Assembly: GCA_902562135.1 (NCBI GenBank)
Contig: CACESE010000002.1
Location: 40,406-104,405 of the forward strand
Source: an uncultured SAR86 cluster bacterium
Lineage (GTDB): Bacteria > Pseudomonadota > Gammaproteobacteria > Magnimaribacterales > AG-339-G14
Length of the DNA: 64,000 bases
Direction of reading: 5' to 3'
Shown here one piece after another: positions 1 to 8,504 of this stretch; positions within the stretch are counted from its first letter, which is position 1; each line of letters begins with the position of its first letter. Position numbers and translations under genes: made by a program. The notes beneath the pieces are model-generated. The model saw only the letters and a program-made list of their open reading frames with translations, was not told where the DNA came from and did not search any database.

Positions 1-752
1 TTTTGATTGTTTGTATATTTAGAATAATCAATTATGTGAAAACGGCCCTCATAATCTTCTACCAATGCTGTACAAGACTCAACCCAGTCGCCACAGTTTA
101 AATAATGTATTTCATCTATCATTTCATTCGCTACTGAATGAATATGTCCGCAAATTACACCATCAAATCCTTCTTTTTTACATGCAAAAGCTAAAGCACT
201 CTCAAAGTCGCTTATAAAATTTACTGCTGATTTAACTTTGTGTTTTACGAATGCTGAGAAGGACCAGTATCCAAGATTGAAGTTTTTTCTGAAAAAATTT
301 ACTACTCTATTTGTTGCCATCAAGAGTTCATAAGCCCAGCTTCCTAATTTAGAAATCCATTTACTGTATTTCGTAACTAAATCAAATTGATCGCCATGGA
401 TGACAAGGTATTTTTTTCCACTTATCGAGGTATAAATAGCTCGATCAGTAACTTTTACATTTCCAAGTAGGATAGGCGAATATGATCTAAGAAACTCATC
501 GTGATTTCCAGTGATGTAATTTACATTTGTGTCATCTTTGGCATAAGACAAAAAACGTCTTAGAACATTGGTGTGCGCTTGGGGCCAAAAAAGAGATTGC
601 TCCATTCGCCAGCCGTCAACGATGTCTCCAACCAGATATAGTTCTTCGCAGGAATGATTGTAGAGAAAATCAAGTAGTCTTTCTGCTTGACAACCTTTGG
701 AGCCCAAATGAATGTCTGATAACCAAATAGATTTATATTTTTTTTGATTCAT
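1..752 (-). CDS. UDP-2,3-diacylglucosamine diphosphatase-like metallophosphoesterase (partial, runs off the window start)
   Basis: Not in the ORF track because it is open at the window edge. Reverse strand from ATG at 752 reads MNQKKYKSIWLSDIHLGSKGCQAERLLDFL...GDIVDGW...GNHDEF...HGDQFD...GHIHS, the calcineurin-like phosphoesterase motifs. Confidence 0.85.
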   Translation of the reverse strand, partial: MNQKKYKSIWLSDIHLGSKGCQAERLLDFLYNHSCEELYLVGDIVDGWRMEQSLFWPQAHTNVLRRFLSYAKDDTNVNYITGNHDEFLRSYSPILLGNVKVTDRAIYTSISGKKYLVIHGDQFDLVTKYSKWISKLGSWAYELLMATNRVVNFFRKNFNLGYWSFSAFVKHKVKSAVNFISDFESALAFACKKEGFDGVICGHIHSVANEMIDEIHYLNCGDWVESCTALVEDYEGRFHIIDYSKYTNNQ

Positions 753-939
753 CAACCTAACTATTAAAAACTCAAGTGATTTATAATTCAATACAGATAA
801 AATCTAATCAGTATAATTTTTTCATTAAATTTTCAATTCTGTAACAGAACCTTTGTAAAGTTCACATTTTCTTTAAGTTTCCGCGTAAAGTACCTATAGC
901 TTTATTAAAATTTGAAGAGCTATGTGAGAAAATGAAACA

Positions 940-1548
940 GTGAAAAATATTCATTGGTTAATATTGATAGGAATCTACTTATCTTTTTTTATTTGGTATA
1001 CAAACTTATCTGGGCCAGTGACTACTGATGAAATTAATGAATATTTATTAAAAGGGTCAGAGGATTTTAAAACTGAAGACCTCTTTAGAGAATTTCTTGA
1101 AAATGACGACGGAAAAGATTTTTACATGGTCAATTATCTGGACCTAAATGAAAACCCTCCAATTCTTCCAGCAACTGGCCAAGGAGCTTCTGCATGGGAT
1201 CTATTAGGTCATTACAACGAGTTCATGTTTCCGAATCTATTTTCTAGAGCATGCCATCCAGTTTTCGGAGGCCCTGTGGTTTCTGATGCTTTGGACTTAC
1301 TAAATATAGAAGAAGGAAAAACTTGGGATTACGTTGTCATTATGCGCTACCGAAGTAGAAGAGACTTAGCCGACATAGCGACTAATCCAGATTTTTTTGG
1401 CAGACATGATTATAAAATTGGATCATTAGACAAAACTATTGCTGTCCCAGTAAACCCTAGATTTACTGCCGATTTTCGATACCTTTTGTTTTTCATTCTC
1501 TTCACGATTGGTTTAATCATCCAAGTTTTTAAAAAAAAGACTAATTAA
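940..1548 (+). CDS. hypothetical membrane protein with DUF1330-like (dimeric alpha/beta barrel) central region
   Basis: GTG-start ORF; N- and C-terminal hydrophobic helices; central 'WDYVVIMRYRSRRDLADIATNPDF' resembles DUF1330-type proteins. Confidence 0.55.
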   Translation: MKNIHWLILIGIYLSFFIWYTNLSGPVTTDEINEYLLKGSEDFKTEDLFREFLENDDGKDFYMVNYLDLNENPPILPATGQGASAWDLLGHYNEFMFPNLFSRACHPVFGGPVVSDALDLLNIEEGKTWDYVVIMRYRSRRDLADIATNPDFFGRHDYKIGSLDKTIAVPVNPRFTADFRYLLFFILFTIGLIIQVFKKKTN

Positions 1549-1610
1549 CTATTCACATCTACTAATGTTTTTAGCTAATATAGTTTTTTTAAATTAACTA
1601 TGGAGAGACT

Positions 1611-2288
1611 ATGAAAAAAATACTTTTACTTCTATCGCTCTTCTTTTCCCCTCTTTTCTTTTCTGAAGATGGTCCGTTTACAGTTTTCTATGGATTTCAA
1701 ACTGAAAATCCTCTAGATATTGTTGCTGCCACAGATCAGTTATGGGAAGACTGTGATAAAGGAGATGTGGTTGTTAGCTTAAATGCAGATGCAATTAATG
1801 GGGAATCAAGCAACACCCATACATATGTTGTTAATTTTCCTGACAATGCAGCATTTGTTAAATGGAATAATTTGTTTGCAACCTGCCCTGGTGTTCAAAA
1901 ATATTTTGAAACTGTAAACCCAGTAATTGAATTTACGCAAGAAATTATGGGACTTCCTTTAAGAGGTTTCGGTGATACAGCTCAAAGCGAGTATTTTCAA
2001 GTATTTTCAATTGCTGTTCAAAATCCTATGAAATTCGTGAAAGCGTATGATGAATTGATGGAATCAAACACTGAATGTGATTCTTGGGGGTTATTAGCAT
2101 TTGGAGCTGGATATACTCGTCAAAGCGGAACACACTTAGCTTACTGTGGTTTCAATGACTTAACTTCCTACCTAGAACAAGCCCAAGTTAGAGAGCCCAC
2201 AGAAGAATTTCAGAAATTTATTCGAAAAACTTTCAAAATTTCACAACTAAATGCTGTAAGCATGGTTGAAGTAGTTAAAAGATATTAA
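1611..2288 (+). CDS. secreted hypothetical protein
   Basis: ORF with N-terminal signal peptide (MKKILLLLSLFFSPLFFS), preceded by GGAGAG. Confidence 0.6.
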   Translation: MKKILLLLSLFFSPLFFSEDGPFTVFYGFQTENPLDIVAATDQLWEDCDKGDVVVSLNADAINGESSNTHTYVVNFPDNAAFVKWNNLFATCPGVQKYFETVNPVIEFTQEIMGLPLRGFGDTAQSEYFQVFSIAVQNPMKFVKAYDELMESNTECDSWGLLAFGAGYTRQSGTHLAYCGFNDLTSYLEQAQVREPTEEFQKFIRKTFKISQLNAVSMVEVVKRY

Positions 2289-2300
2289 TTATCTGAATCC

Positions 2301-2333
2301 AAAAAAAAGGGCTGTAAAACAGCCCTTTTTTTT
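2301..2333. terminator. bidirectional intrinsic terminator
   Basis: aaaaaaaaGGGCTGTaaaACAGCCCtttttttt hairpin between convergent genes. Confidence 0.85.
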
Positions 2334-3354
2334 ATTGAAGATTTTCAATCCAATCATTTATTAGCTCCACTCCTTCGCTATGAAGAAGAGCTCGACCAGA
2401 TTCTGGCATCATCACTCCAGGATCTAATGAATTCATTCTATGTAATAAGATAGATTCTTGAGGATTGCCTGGGACAATAGAATATTTTAAATCGGCACTA
2501 GCTCTTCCTGCTGCTACTGGTTTTTTAAAGATACCAATATTCATATCATTAGTTTCTGTGTAGTTTAAGTAAAGTCCCGTGTTACTTGCCGACCCCGAGG
2601 ATAGATGACAATGTCCGCAATTTATATCTAAATATGCTCTAGCCCTATGATTTAAAGTTGCTGATTGATCATTCCAATTGACTATAAGATCCAAGGGCAT
2701 ATGATTTTCAACTAATCCATTTTCTATCCAAAAAGAAATTTGATTCTCCTCCTCATCCTTGTACTGAATACTAAAATTTAAATTTCTTGATTTTGGTCCA
2801 ATGGGCATAATGGCATTGTTTTTTAAATGACATTCTTTGCATTGATTTTGGTTTGGAACTCTATAGCTGACCTGCATTAATTCACCGTTCTTAAGAAATT
2901 CAATATTTTCATAGGTATATCCGGCAACTTTTAAGAACGCATCAGTTTGTTCTTCATTCCAGACATATGTGTGAGCCTTCCACCCATTTTCTTGATTTAA
3001 TAATAATCTAGTTTCTAATAACTTTTTTCCCATTGAAGTTGTCTCAGAGTAAGAAAAAGTTTTAACTAAAACAGCGCCAACAGGAAATTCGTAAACCTCA
3101 TTAGGTTTAAATTTAGCTTTGACTCCTTCTGGGACATAAACAAATCTCTCTTTGTCGGCGTAATCAGAAAATAAAGCTGAATGCAGTATGTAAGGATGAA
3201 CACTGTCTGAGGGTAATTGATTAGTTAAATCCTCAAATAATTCATAATCTGATAATTTTTTTTCAGGCTTCGAGGATAAAATTGCCTCGAGGTTCACCGA
3301 CCACAAATTAACTGAGTTCAGCAAAATAAAAAAAACTATTATTTGTTTTACCAT
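2332..3354 (-). CDS. SO2930-family diheme c-type cytochrome
   Basis: Two CXXCH motifs (CKECH, CGHCH), signal peptide, and pairing with an SO2931-type beta-helix protein. Confidence 0.8.
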   Translation of the reverse strand: MVKQIIVFFILLNSVNLWSVNLEAILSSKPEKKLSDYELFEDLTNQLPSDSVHPYILHSALFSDYADKERFVYVPEGVKAKFKPNEVYEFPVGAVLVKTFSYSETTSMGKKLLETRLLLNQENGWKAHTYVWNEEQTDAFLKVAGYTYENIEFLKNGELMQVSYRVPNQNQCKECHLKNNAIMPIGPKSRNLNFSIQYKDEEENQISFWIENGLVENHMPLDLIVNWNDQSATLNHRARAYLDINCGHCHLSSGSASNTGLYLNYTETNDMNIGIFKKPVAAGRASADLKYSIVPGNPQESILLHRMNSLDPGVMMPESGRALLHSEGVELINDWIENLQ

Positions 3355-4562
3355 TCTTCGACAGCAGGCAAAGCTTTTATATCTCCAGAAAAGTCTGTTT
3401 TGTCTCTATTAGGTGAATGAAAATATGAAAATAAAAAATACCAAAGCGCGTCAAGATTTAAGAACTTAATTGAATCATTTTCTTTTAAAATTAATCTTTC
3501 ATCCTGTGGTTGTCCTAATATCGCTTGAGATAAAGGTAAAACACCGTCCCAAATTACATCAGGCATTTCACCTTCTGCAATTTCCACTAACAATTTGCTT
3601 AAATCCCCCCTATCAACATCTGGTGAAAAACCTACATTAGAGTAAGAATTATTGTGGATTTGAATACTTTTAGGATGGGGATAATAATTTTCATCACCTG
3701 ATTCTAAATCTCCAGAAACTACTGCAATATGAATAGTGGAATTATTTGAAAAAGAATTGTCAAAAACTTCCACGTTAGAATTTGCCATGATGACAAGACC
3801 GGTTCCGCTTGGAACTTCGCCTACAATATTACCTTCGGGAGCAAAATTTGGAATATTGTTATCAAAAGATCTATTATTAAACACTCTCACAAATTTTCCA
3901 CCTTGCTTTGGAAGGTTTGGAAGATCAAAAACAAGAATTCCACCTGTGTTCTGCGTTGCAATATTATCGTAAACATCTGCATAATAAGAATTTTCTATTT
4001 CAATACCCGCGACGTTAAATTTAGCTAGAGTATTTCTAACAATTATTTGCTCTGATTGACCGACATAAATTCCTGCATCGGAAGCGCCGATGGCAATACA
4101 GCCATCGATTAAAACTCTTTTTGATTCAACTGGATAAATGCCATAAGCACCATTGGTTGAATCTGGCCCATTAGTCCATTCAGTTCTGAGATTAATGAAT
4201 GAGATTTCATCTGAGCCTTTAGATTTTACTGCATCGCCCTTTGCATCTTCTATAGCAAAATCTTTTAAAACTACTCGGTTTGAAGTGACCAGTAATCCTT
4301 GAGCACTGGAAATTTGATCTTTGAAATTTAAAATAGTTTTTTCGTTCCCTGCGCCAACAATTGATACGTCATCAACATCCAGAGATAAACCATGTTTTAA
4401 TTTATAAAATCCTTCTGCAAGCTGAATAATATCTCCAGGTTCAGCTAAGATCAGGGCTTCTTGAATTTCTTCTTGCGAATTCGAAGACGGCTTTATAAAC
4501 CAAGTTTCTGCAATAGAAAAAGTCGAAAATATTAAAGAAAAAACTAACAAAAAGAATTTCAC
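3348..4562 (-). CDS. parallel beta-helix repeat protein (SO2931-type)
   Basis: Signal peptide; right-handed beta-helix pattern (VLKDFAIEDAKGDAV..., IIVRNTLAKFNVAGIEIENS...). Overlaps the downstream cytochrome gene by 7 nt. Confidence 0.8.
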   Translation of the reverse strand: MKFFLLVFSLIFSTFSIAETWFIKPSSNSQEEIQEALILAEPGDIIQLAEGFYKLKHGLSLDVDDVSIVGAGNEKTILNFKDQISSAQGLLVTSNRVVLKDFAIEDAKGDAVKSKGSDEISFINLRTEWTNGPDSTNGAYGIYPVESKRVLIDGCIAIGASDAGIYVGQSEQIIVRNTLAKFNVAGIEIENSYYADVYDNIATQNTGGILVFDLPNLPKQGGKFVRVFNNRSFDNNIPNFAPEGNIVGEVPSGTGLVIMANSNVEVFDNSFSNNSTIHIAVVSGDLESGDENYYPHPKSIQIHNNSYSNVGFSPDVDRGDLSKLLVEIAEGEMPDVIWDGVLPLSQAILGQPQDERLILKENDSIKFLNLDALWYFLFSYFHSPNRDKTDFSGDIKALPAVEEW

Positions 4563-4597
4563 ATGATTATTATCTCATTTTTTAAAGTCGGATAAAC

Positions 4598-4630
4598 AAA
4601 AAAACCCAGCTAAAAAGCTGGGCTTTTTTA
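4598..4630 (-). terminator. intrinsic terminator downstream of metY, possibly bidirectional
   Basis: aaaaaaaCCCAGCtaaaaaGCTGGGctttttta hairpin. Confidence 0.8.
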
Positions 4631-4640
4631 ATTGCATGGT

Positions 4641-5939
4641 TTATCCAGCTTTATCTAAAGCTTGAGAAATATCAGCGATAATGTCGTCAACATGTTCAAT
4701 TCCAATAGATAATCTTACATATCCTGGAGTAACACCTGCAGACAGCTGCTCTTCCGGCGACAACTGACTATGAGTAGTAGTTGCTGGATGAATAGCTAAT
4801 GATCTTGCATCACCAATATTAGCGACGTGATACAAAAGCTCTAAAGAGTCGATAAATTTACTACCGGCCTCTTTCCCGCCTGGCAATTCAAATCCGATTA
4901 AGGCTCCATAACCACCTGTCATATATTTGTCGGCTTTTTCTCTCAGTACCCCGTCAGTAATTCCTGGATACGTAACTGCTTGAACTCGATTGTCCTTATC
5001 AAGGAATTCTGCAACTGCTTGAGCATTTTTTGCATGTTCTCTCATTCTTAGAGGCAAAGTCTCAAGACCTTGTATAAAAGTGAAAGCACTTTGAGGACTC
5101 ATAGCTCCTCCTAGGTCTCTGAGAAGAGTTGTTCTAAGTTTCATAATGTATGCAATAGGACCCATTGGTTTAATAGCTTCATCCCAGACAATACCGTTGT
5201 AACAAGGGTCAGGAGTGTTCATAGCCGGTTGTCTATCTGCTCCAGCTTCTCCCCAATCAAAGTTACCGCCATCAATTATTGCGCCACCAATAGTTGTTCC
5301 ATGGCCACCAATGTACTTGGTAGTGGAATATGTAATCACTGCCGCGCCATGATCAAACGGACGACATAAAATTGGAGCCGCTGTGTTATCAACTATTAAA
5401 GGAATACCATGTTTCCTTCCAATTTCAGCTATTTCTCCAATTGGAAAAACTTCAAGCTTTGGATTTGGAAGAGTTTCTCCAAAATAAGCTCTAGTTTTTT
5501 CATCTGTAGCTTTTTCAAAATTAGCAGGATCAGTAGGATCAACAAATCTAACTTCTATTCCCATTTCTCTCATATTGTTTTTGAACTGATTATAAGTTCC
5601 ACCATACAAGTGAGAAGAAGAGACAATATTATCGCCTACCCTAGCAAGGTTTTGAATTGAATAAGCTGATGCAGTCTGACCAGAAGCAACAGCCAAGCCA
5701 GCCGCGCCGCCGTCAAGTGCAGCTAATCTTTCTTCAAGAACTGCTGTCGTTGGATTCATTATACGAGTGTAAATATTTCCAAGTTCAGCTAAAGCAAATA
5801 AGTTTGCTGCGTGTTCTGTACTATTGAATTGATAACTAGTGGTTTGATGAATCGGAACAGCAACAGATCCAGTTGTCTCATCAGACCTCCACCCAGTGTG
5901 TAAAGCTATAGTCTCTACATTTTTTCCTTCGTATGCCAT
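4641..5939 (-). CDS. metY: O-acetylhomoserine sulfhydrylase (O-acetylhomoserine aminocarboxypropyltransferase)
   Basis: Cys/Met PLP-dependent family: TTSYQFNSTEHAANLFAL, YSTTKYIGGHG. Likely start is the MAYEGKN ATG at 5939, preceded by GGAG, rather than the 5972 ORF start, which lies inside the leader RNA. Confidence 0.9.
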   Translation of the reverse strand: MAYEGKNVETIALHTGWRSDETTGSVAVPIHQTTSYQFNSTEHAANLFALAELGNIYTRIMNPTTAVLEERLAALDGGAAGLAVASGQTASAYSIQNLARVGDNIVSSSHLYGGTYNQFKNNMREMGIEVRFVDPTDPANFEKATDEKTRAYFGETLPNPKLEVFPIGEIAEIGRKHGIPLIVDNTAAPILCRPFDHGAAVITYSTTKYIGGHGTTIGGAIIDGGNFDWGEAGADRQPAMNTPDPCYNGIVWDEAIKPMGPIAYIMKLRTTLLRDLGGAMSPQSAFTFIQGLETLPLRMREHAKNAQAVAEFLDKDNRVQAVTYPGITDGVLREKADKYMTGGYGALIGFELPGGKEAGSKFIDSLELLYHVANIGDARSLAIHPATTTHSQLSPEEQLSAGVTPGYVRLSIGIEHVDDIIADISQALDKAG

Positions 5940-5944
5940 TTTTA

Positions 5945-5998
5945 TTTCTCCATAAAAAAAACCTGCTTGCATTTGCTAAACAGGTCTCAACGAAGTTC
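5945..5998 (-). promoter_or_regulatory. SAM-V-like riboswitch aptamer overlapping the metY ribosome-binding region
   Basis: Minus strand: aagaacttcgttgagACCTGtttagcaaaTGCAAGCAGGTttttttttatGGAGaaataaaATG. P1-like stem ACCUG/CAGGU with UUUAGCAAAUGCAAG loop, then the Shine-Dalgarno. The pseudoknot partner was not resolved by eye. Confidence 0.65.
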
Positions 5999-6000
5999 TT

Positions 6001-6050
6001 GTTTAGCGAATTTTTTATAGCGTTTGCAAGTAGGAATAAATCAACGCTTA
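6001..6050 (-). promoter_or_regulatory. SAM-II-like riboswitch aptamer
   Basis: Minus strand: taAGCGttGATTTAttcctacTTGCAAaCGCTataaaaaattcGCTAAAC. Matches the SAM-II layout of P1, UGAUUUA, UUGCAA, closing P1 strand, AUAAA-like and GCUAAA elements, upstream of metY. Confidence 0.75.
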
Positions 6051-6094
6051 GACGCATATATAAGCAAAATAATTTATAATTATCAACCCTGATT

Positions 6095-6955
6095 ATGAAA
6101 AATTACGAACACATAAAAACTGAAATCAGATCGAGTAATTTAATTATTTACCTTTCAAGGCCTGAGAAGATGAATGCTTTCACTGAATTGATGATGAGAG
6201 AACTAATCGATGCCATGAATTTTGCAGAGGAAAAAAACGACATTAGAGCAATAATTTTTACTGGTGAAGGCAAAAAATACTGTGCAGGCGCTGATTTATC
6301 AACTGGAGAAGATTCATTTAATTGGACTGAAAAAAAGAAAAAACCTTCTGATGTTATAAGAGATGCTGGAGGAGTTTTGACTTTAAGATTGTTCAAATCA
6401 ACTAAACCTATCGTGGGTGCTATTAATGGCGACGCCGTTGGTATTGGTGCAACTATGTTGCTTCCAATGGATGTCAGAATTGCAAGTGATAACGCAAGAT
6501 TTGGGTTTGTATTTGCAAAAAGAGGCATAGTGCCAGAAGCTGCTTCAAGTTGGTTCTTGCCAAGGTTAGTAGGTATAGATAATGCACTTAAGCTATGTTA
6601 TTCAGCAAATGTTATCGATTCAAAACAAGCAAAAGATATAAACCTAATTTCTGAAGTCACTACCCAAGAGGAATTATTAAATCGAGCTATCGAAATATGC
6701 AATGAATTTACAAAAGAAACTTCTTCAATATCAATTGCACTCACTAGACAAATGTTGTGGAGAATGATGGGAGCTGATCACCCCATGGAAGCACATAAGA
6801 TTGATTCACGTGCCGTATACGCACTTGGTAAATCTGGCGAAGCAGCTGAGGGAATTAAGTCTTTTTTTGAAAAACGCCCGCCAAATTTTCCCGGAAAATT
6901 AACAGATGACATGCCTGATTTTTATCCTTGGTGGGATGAAAAAATATTTGAATAA
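6095..6955 (+). CDS. enoyl-CoA hydratase/isomerase family protein
   Basis: Crotonase motifs: RPEKMNAFTELM, AIIFTGEGKKYCAGADL, KPIVGAINGDAVGIGATMLLPMDVRIAS. Confidence 0.9.
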   Translation: MKNYEHIKTEIRSSNLIIYLSRPEKMNAFTELMMRELIDAMNFAEEKNDIRAIIFTGEGKKYCAGADLSTGEDSFNWTEKKKKPSDVIRDAGGVLTLRLFKSTKPIVGAINGDAVGIGATMLLPMDVRIASDNARFGFVFAKRGIVPEAASSWFLPRLVGIDNALKLCYSANVIDSKQAKDINLISEVTTQEELLNRAIEICNEFTKETSSISIALTRQMLWRMMGADHPMEAHKIDSRAVYALGKSGEAAEGIKSFFEKRPPNFPGKLTDDMPDFYPWWDEKIFE

Positions 6956-6957
6956 GA

Positions 6958-8496
6958 ATGTCTTGGAAAAAGGAAGTTAAAGAAATTTCATTAAGAAAAA
7001 AACTAGCCCTCCAACAAGGGGGGAAAGAAGCTATTGAAATTCAGCATGCTAAAGGCAGACTAACTCTTCGAGAAAGAATTGATTTGCTTTTAGACAAAAA
7101 TAGTTTTGAAGAAGTTGGTAAAATTTCTGGAGGAATTGAACATAATGACGATGGTTCAATCGAGTCTTTCACCCCTGCTAATTTTATTTTAGGTTTTGGA
7201 GAAATTAATAAGAGAAAGGTTGTGATTGGAGGCGAAGATTTTACTGTCAAAGGAGGCTCTCCAAATGCCGCAGGAAATAGAAAAAGTGTTTATACTGAGG
7301 AATTAGCCGTTCAATATAAGTTTCCTTTGGTACGACTTCACGAAGGCGGAGGTGGCTCAGTAGCTGGACCATCTAAAGAAAAAAAAGGATATGGTGGAGA
7401 TCCTGTTTTTTCTAAATCAAGATTTAAAGCGGTTGCAACCAGTCTTAAAACCATTCCCGTCATTAGCGCTGCTTTGGGACCAGTCGCTGGTCTTCCTGCG
7501 TCGAGATTTGTTGCGTCACATTTCAGAATTATGACTAAAAAAACTGCTCAAGTACTTGTTGCAGGACCTGCTGTAGTTTCAAGAGCTTTTGGTAAAGAAT
7601 TTACCAAAGAAGAATTGGGCGGGTCTGATATTCATAAAATTAATGGCGTTGTAGACAACGTAGCAGATGATGAACAAGACGCTTTTTTACAAATAAAAAA
7701 ATTTCTTTCTTTCATGCCTCAAAATATTCACGAAGCTCCTGAAAGAATTTCAAATTCAGACCCAATAGATAGAGTTGACGAAAAATTAGAGTCCATAGTT
7801 CCCAAAGATAGGAGAAAAACTTACGAGATGAGGGAAATTATTAAATCGATTTCAGATGATAACGATTTCTTTGAAATGACTAATTATTATGGTCGAGGAA
7901 TTATCACTGGTTTCGCAAGATTAAATGGTTTTTCCGTTGGAATTTTTGCAAATGACAGTAATTTTTATGCAGGATCTATGACTGCAGATAATGCAAAAAA
8001 AACATCAAGATTTATTAAACTATGCGATCAATTTAACATCCCAATAATATCCTTGGTTGATGAACCCGGCTTTTTAATCGGACCAGAAGCTGAAAAAGAC
8101 GCAACAATATTACATGGAACTGAAGCGGTTCTTGCTGCGGTGGATTCATCAGTGCCGTGGTGTTCTGTGTTAATAAGAAAGTCCTTCGGAGTGGGTTCAG
8201 CTGCGCATTTTGGACCTGAAAGTTATGTTTTAGCCTGGCCTTCATCTGAAGCAGGCCCCCTTCCATTAGAAGGTGGAATAGCCATAGCTTTTGGTAAAGA
8301 AATAGCTCAAGCTGAAGACCCCGAGTCTAAAAGAAAAGAAATTGAAGAAAAATTGTCAAAATCTCAAAGTCCTTTTCCGAGAGCTGAAGCATTTTCAGTT
8401 CATGAAATTATTGACCCGAAAGAGACAAGAAAGTATCTTTGTTCTTGGATAGATAAAGTCCAAACCAGTTTATTAACAAAAATTCATAATCCTTAG
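6958..8496 (+). CDS. acyl-CoA carboxylase, carboxyltransferase (beta) subunit
   Basis: KGRLTLRERIDLLLD, VRLHEGGGGSVAGP, SLVDEPGFLIGPEAE: propionyl/methylcrotonyl-CoA carboxylase carboxyltransferase family. Confidence 0.88.
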   Translation: MSWKKEVKEISLRKKLALQQGGKEAIEIQHAKGRLTLRERIDLLLDKNSFEEVGKISGGIEHNDDGSIESFTPANFILGFGEINKRKVVIGGEDFTVKGGSPNAAGNRKSVYTEELAVQYKFPLVRLHEGGGGSVAGPSKEKKGYGGDPVFSKSRFKAVATSLKTIPVISAALGPVAGLPASRFVASHFRIMTKKTAQVLVAGPAVVSRAFGKEFTKEELGGSDIHKINGVVDNVADDEQDAFLQIKKFLSFMPQNIHEAPERISNSDPIDRVDEKLESIVPKDRRKTYEMREIIKSISDDNDFFEMTNYYGRGIITGFARLNGFSVGIFANDSNFYAGSMTADNAKKTSRFIKLCDQFNIPIISLVDEPGFLIGPEAEKDATILHGTEAVLAAVDSSVPWCSVLIRKSFGVGSAAHFGPESYVLAWPSSEAGPLPLEGGIAIAFGKEIAQAEDPESKRKEIEEKLSKSQSPFPRAEAFSVHEIIDPKETRKYLCSWIDKVQTSLLTKIHNP

Positions 8497-8504
8497 AGGT
8501 AAAA

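Noticed and set aside
527-730. Plus-strand ORF of 67 aa
   Set aside because: Antisense to the minus-strand metallophosphoesterase, which has clear motifs; no protein-like features.
5940-5972. N-terminal extension of MetY (MQAGFFYGEIK)
   Set aside because: Lies within the SAM-V-like element and the Shine-Dalgarno; the ATG at 5939 is better placed.
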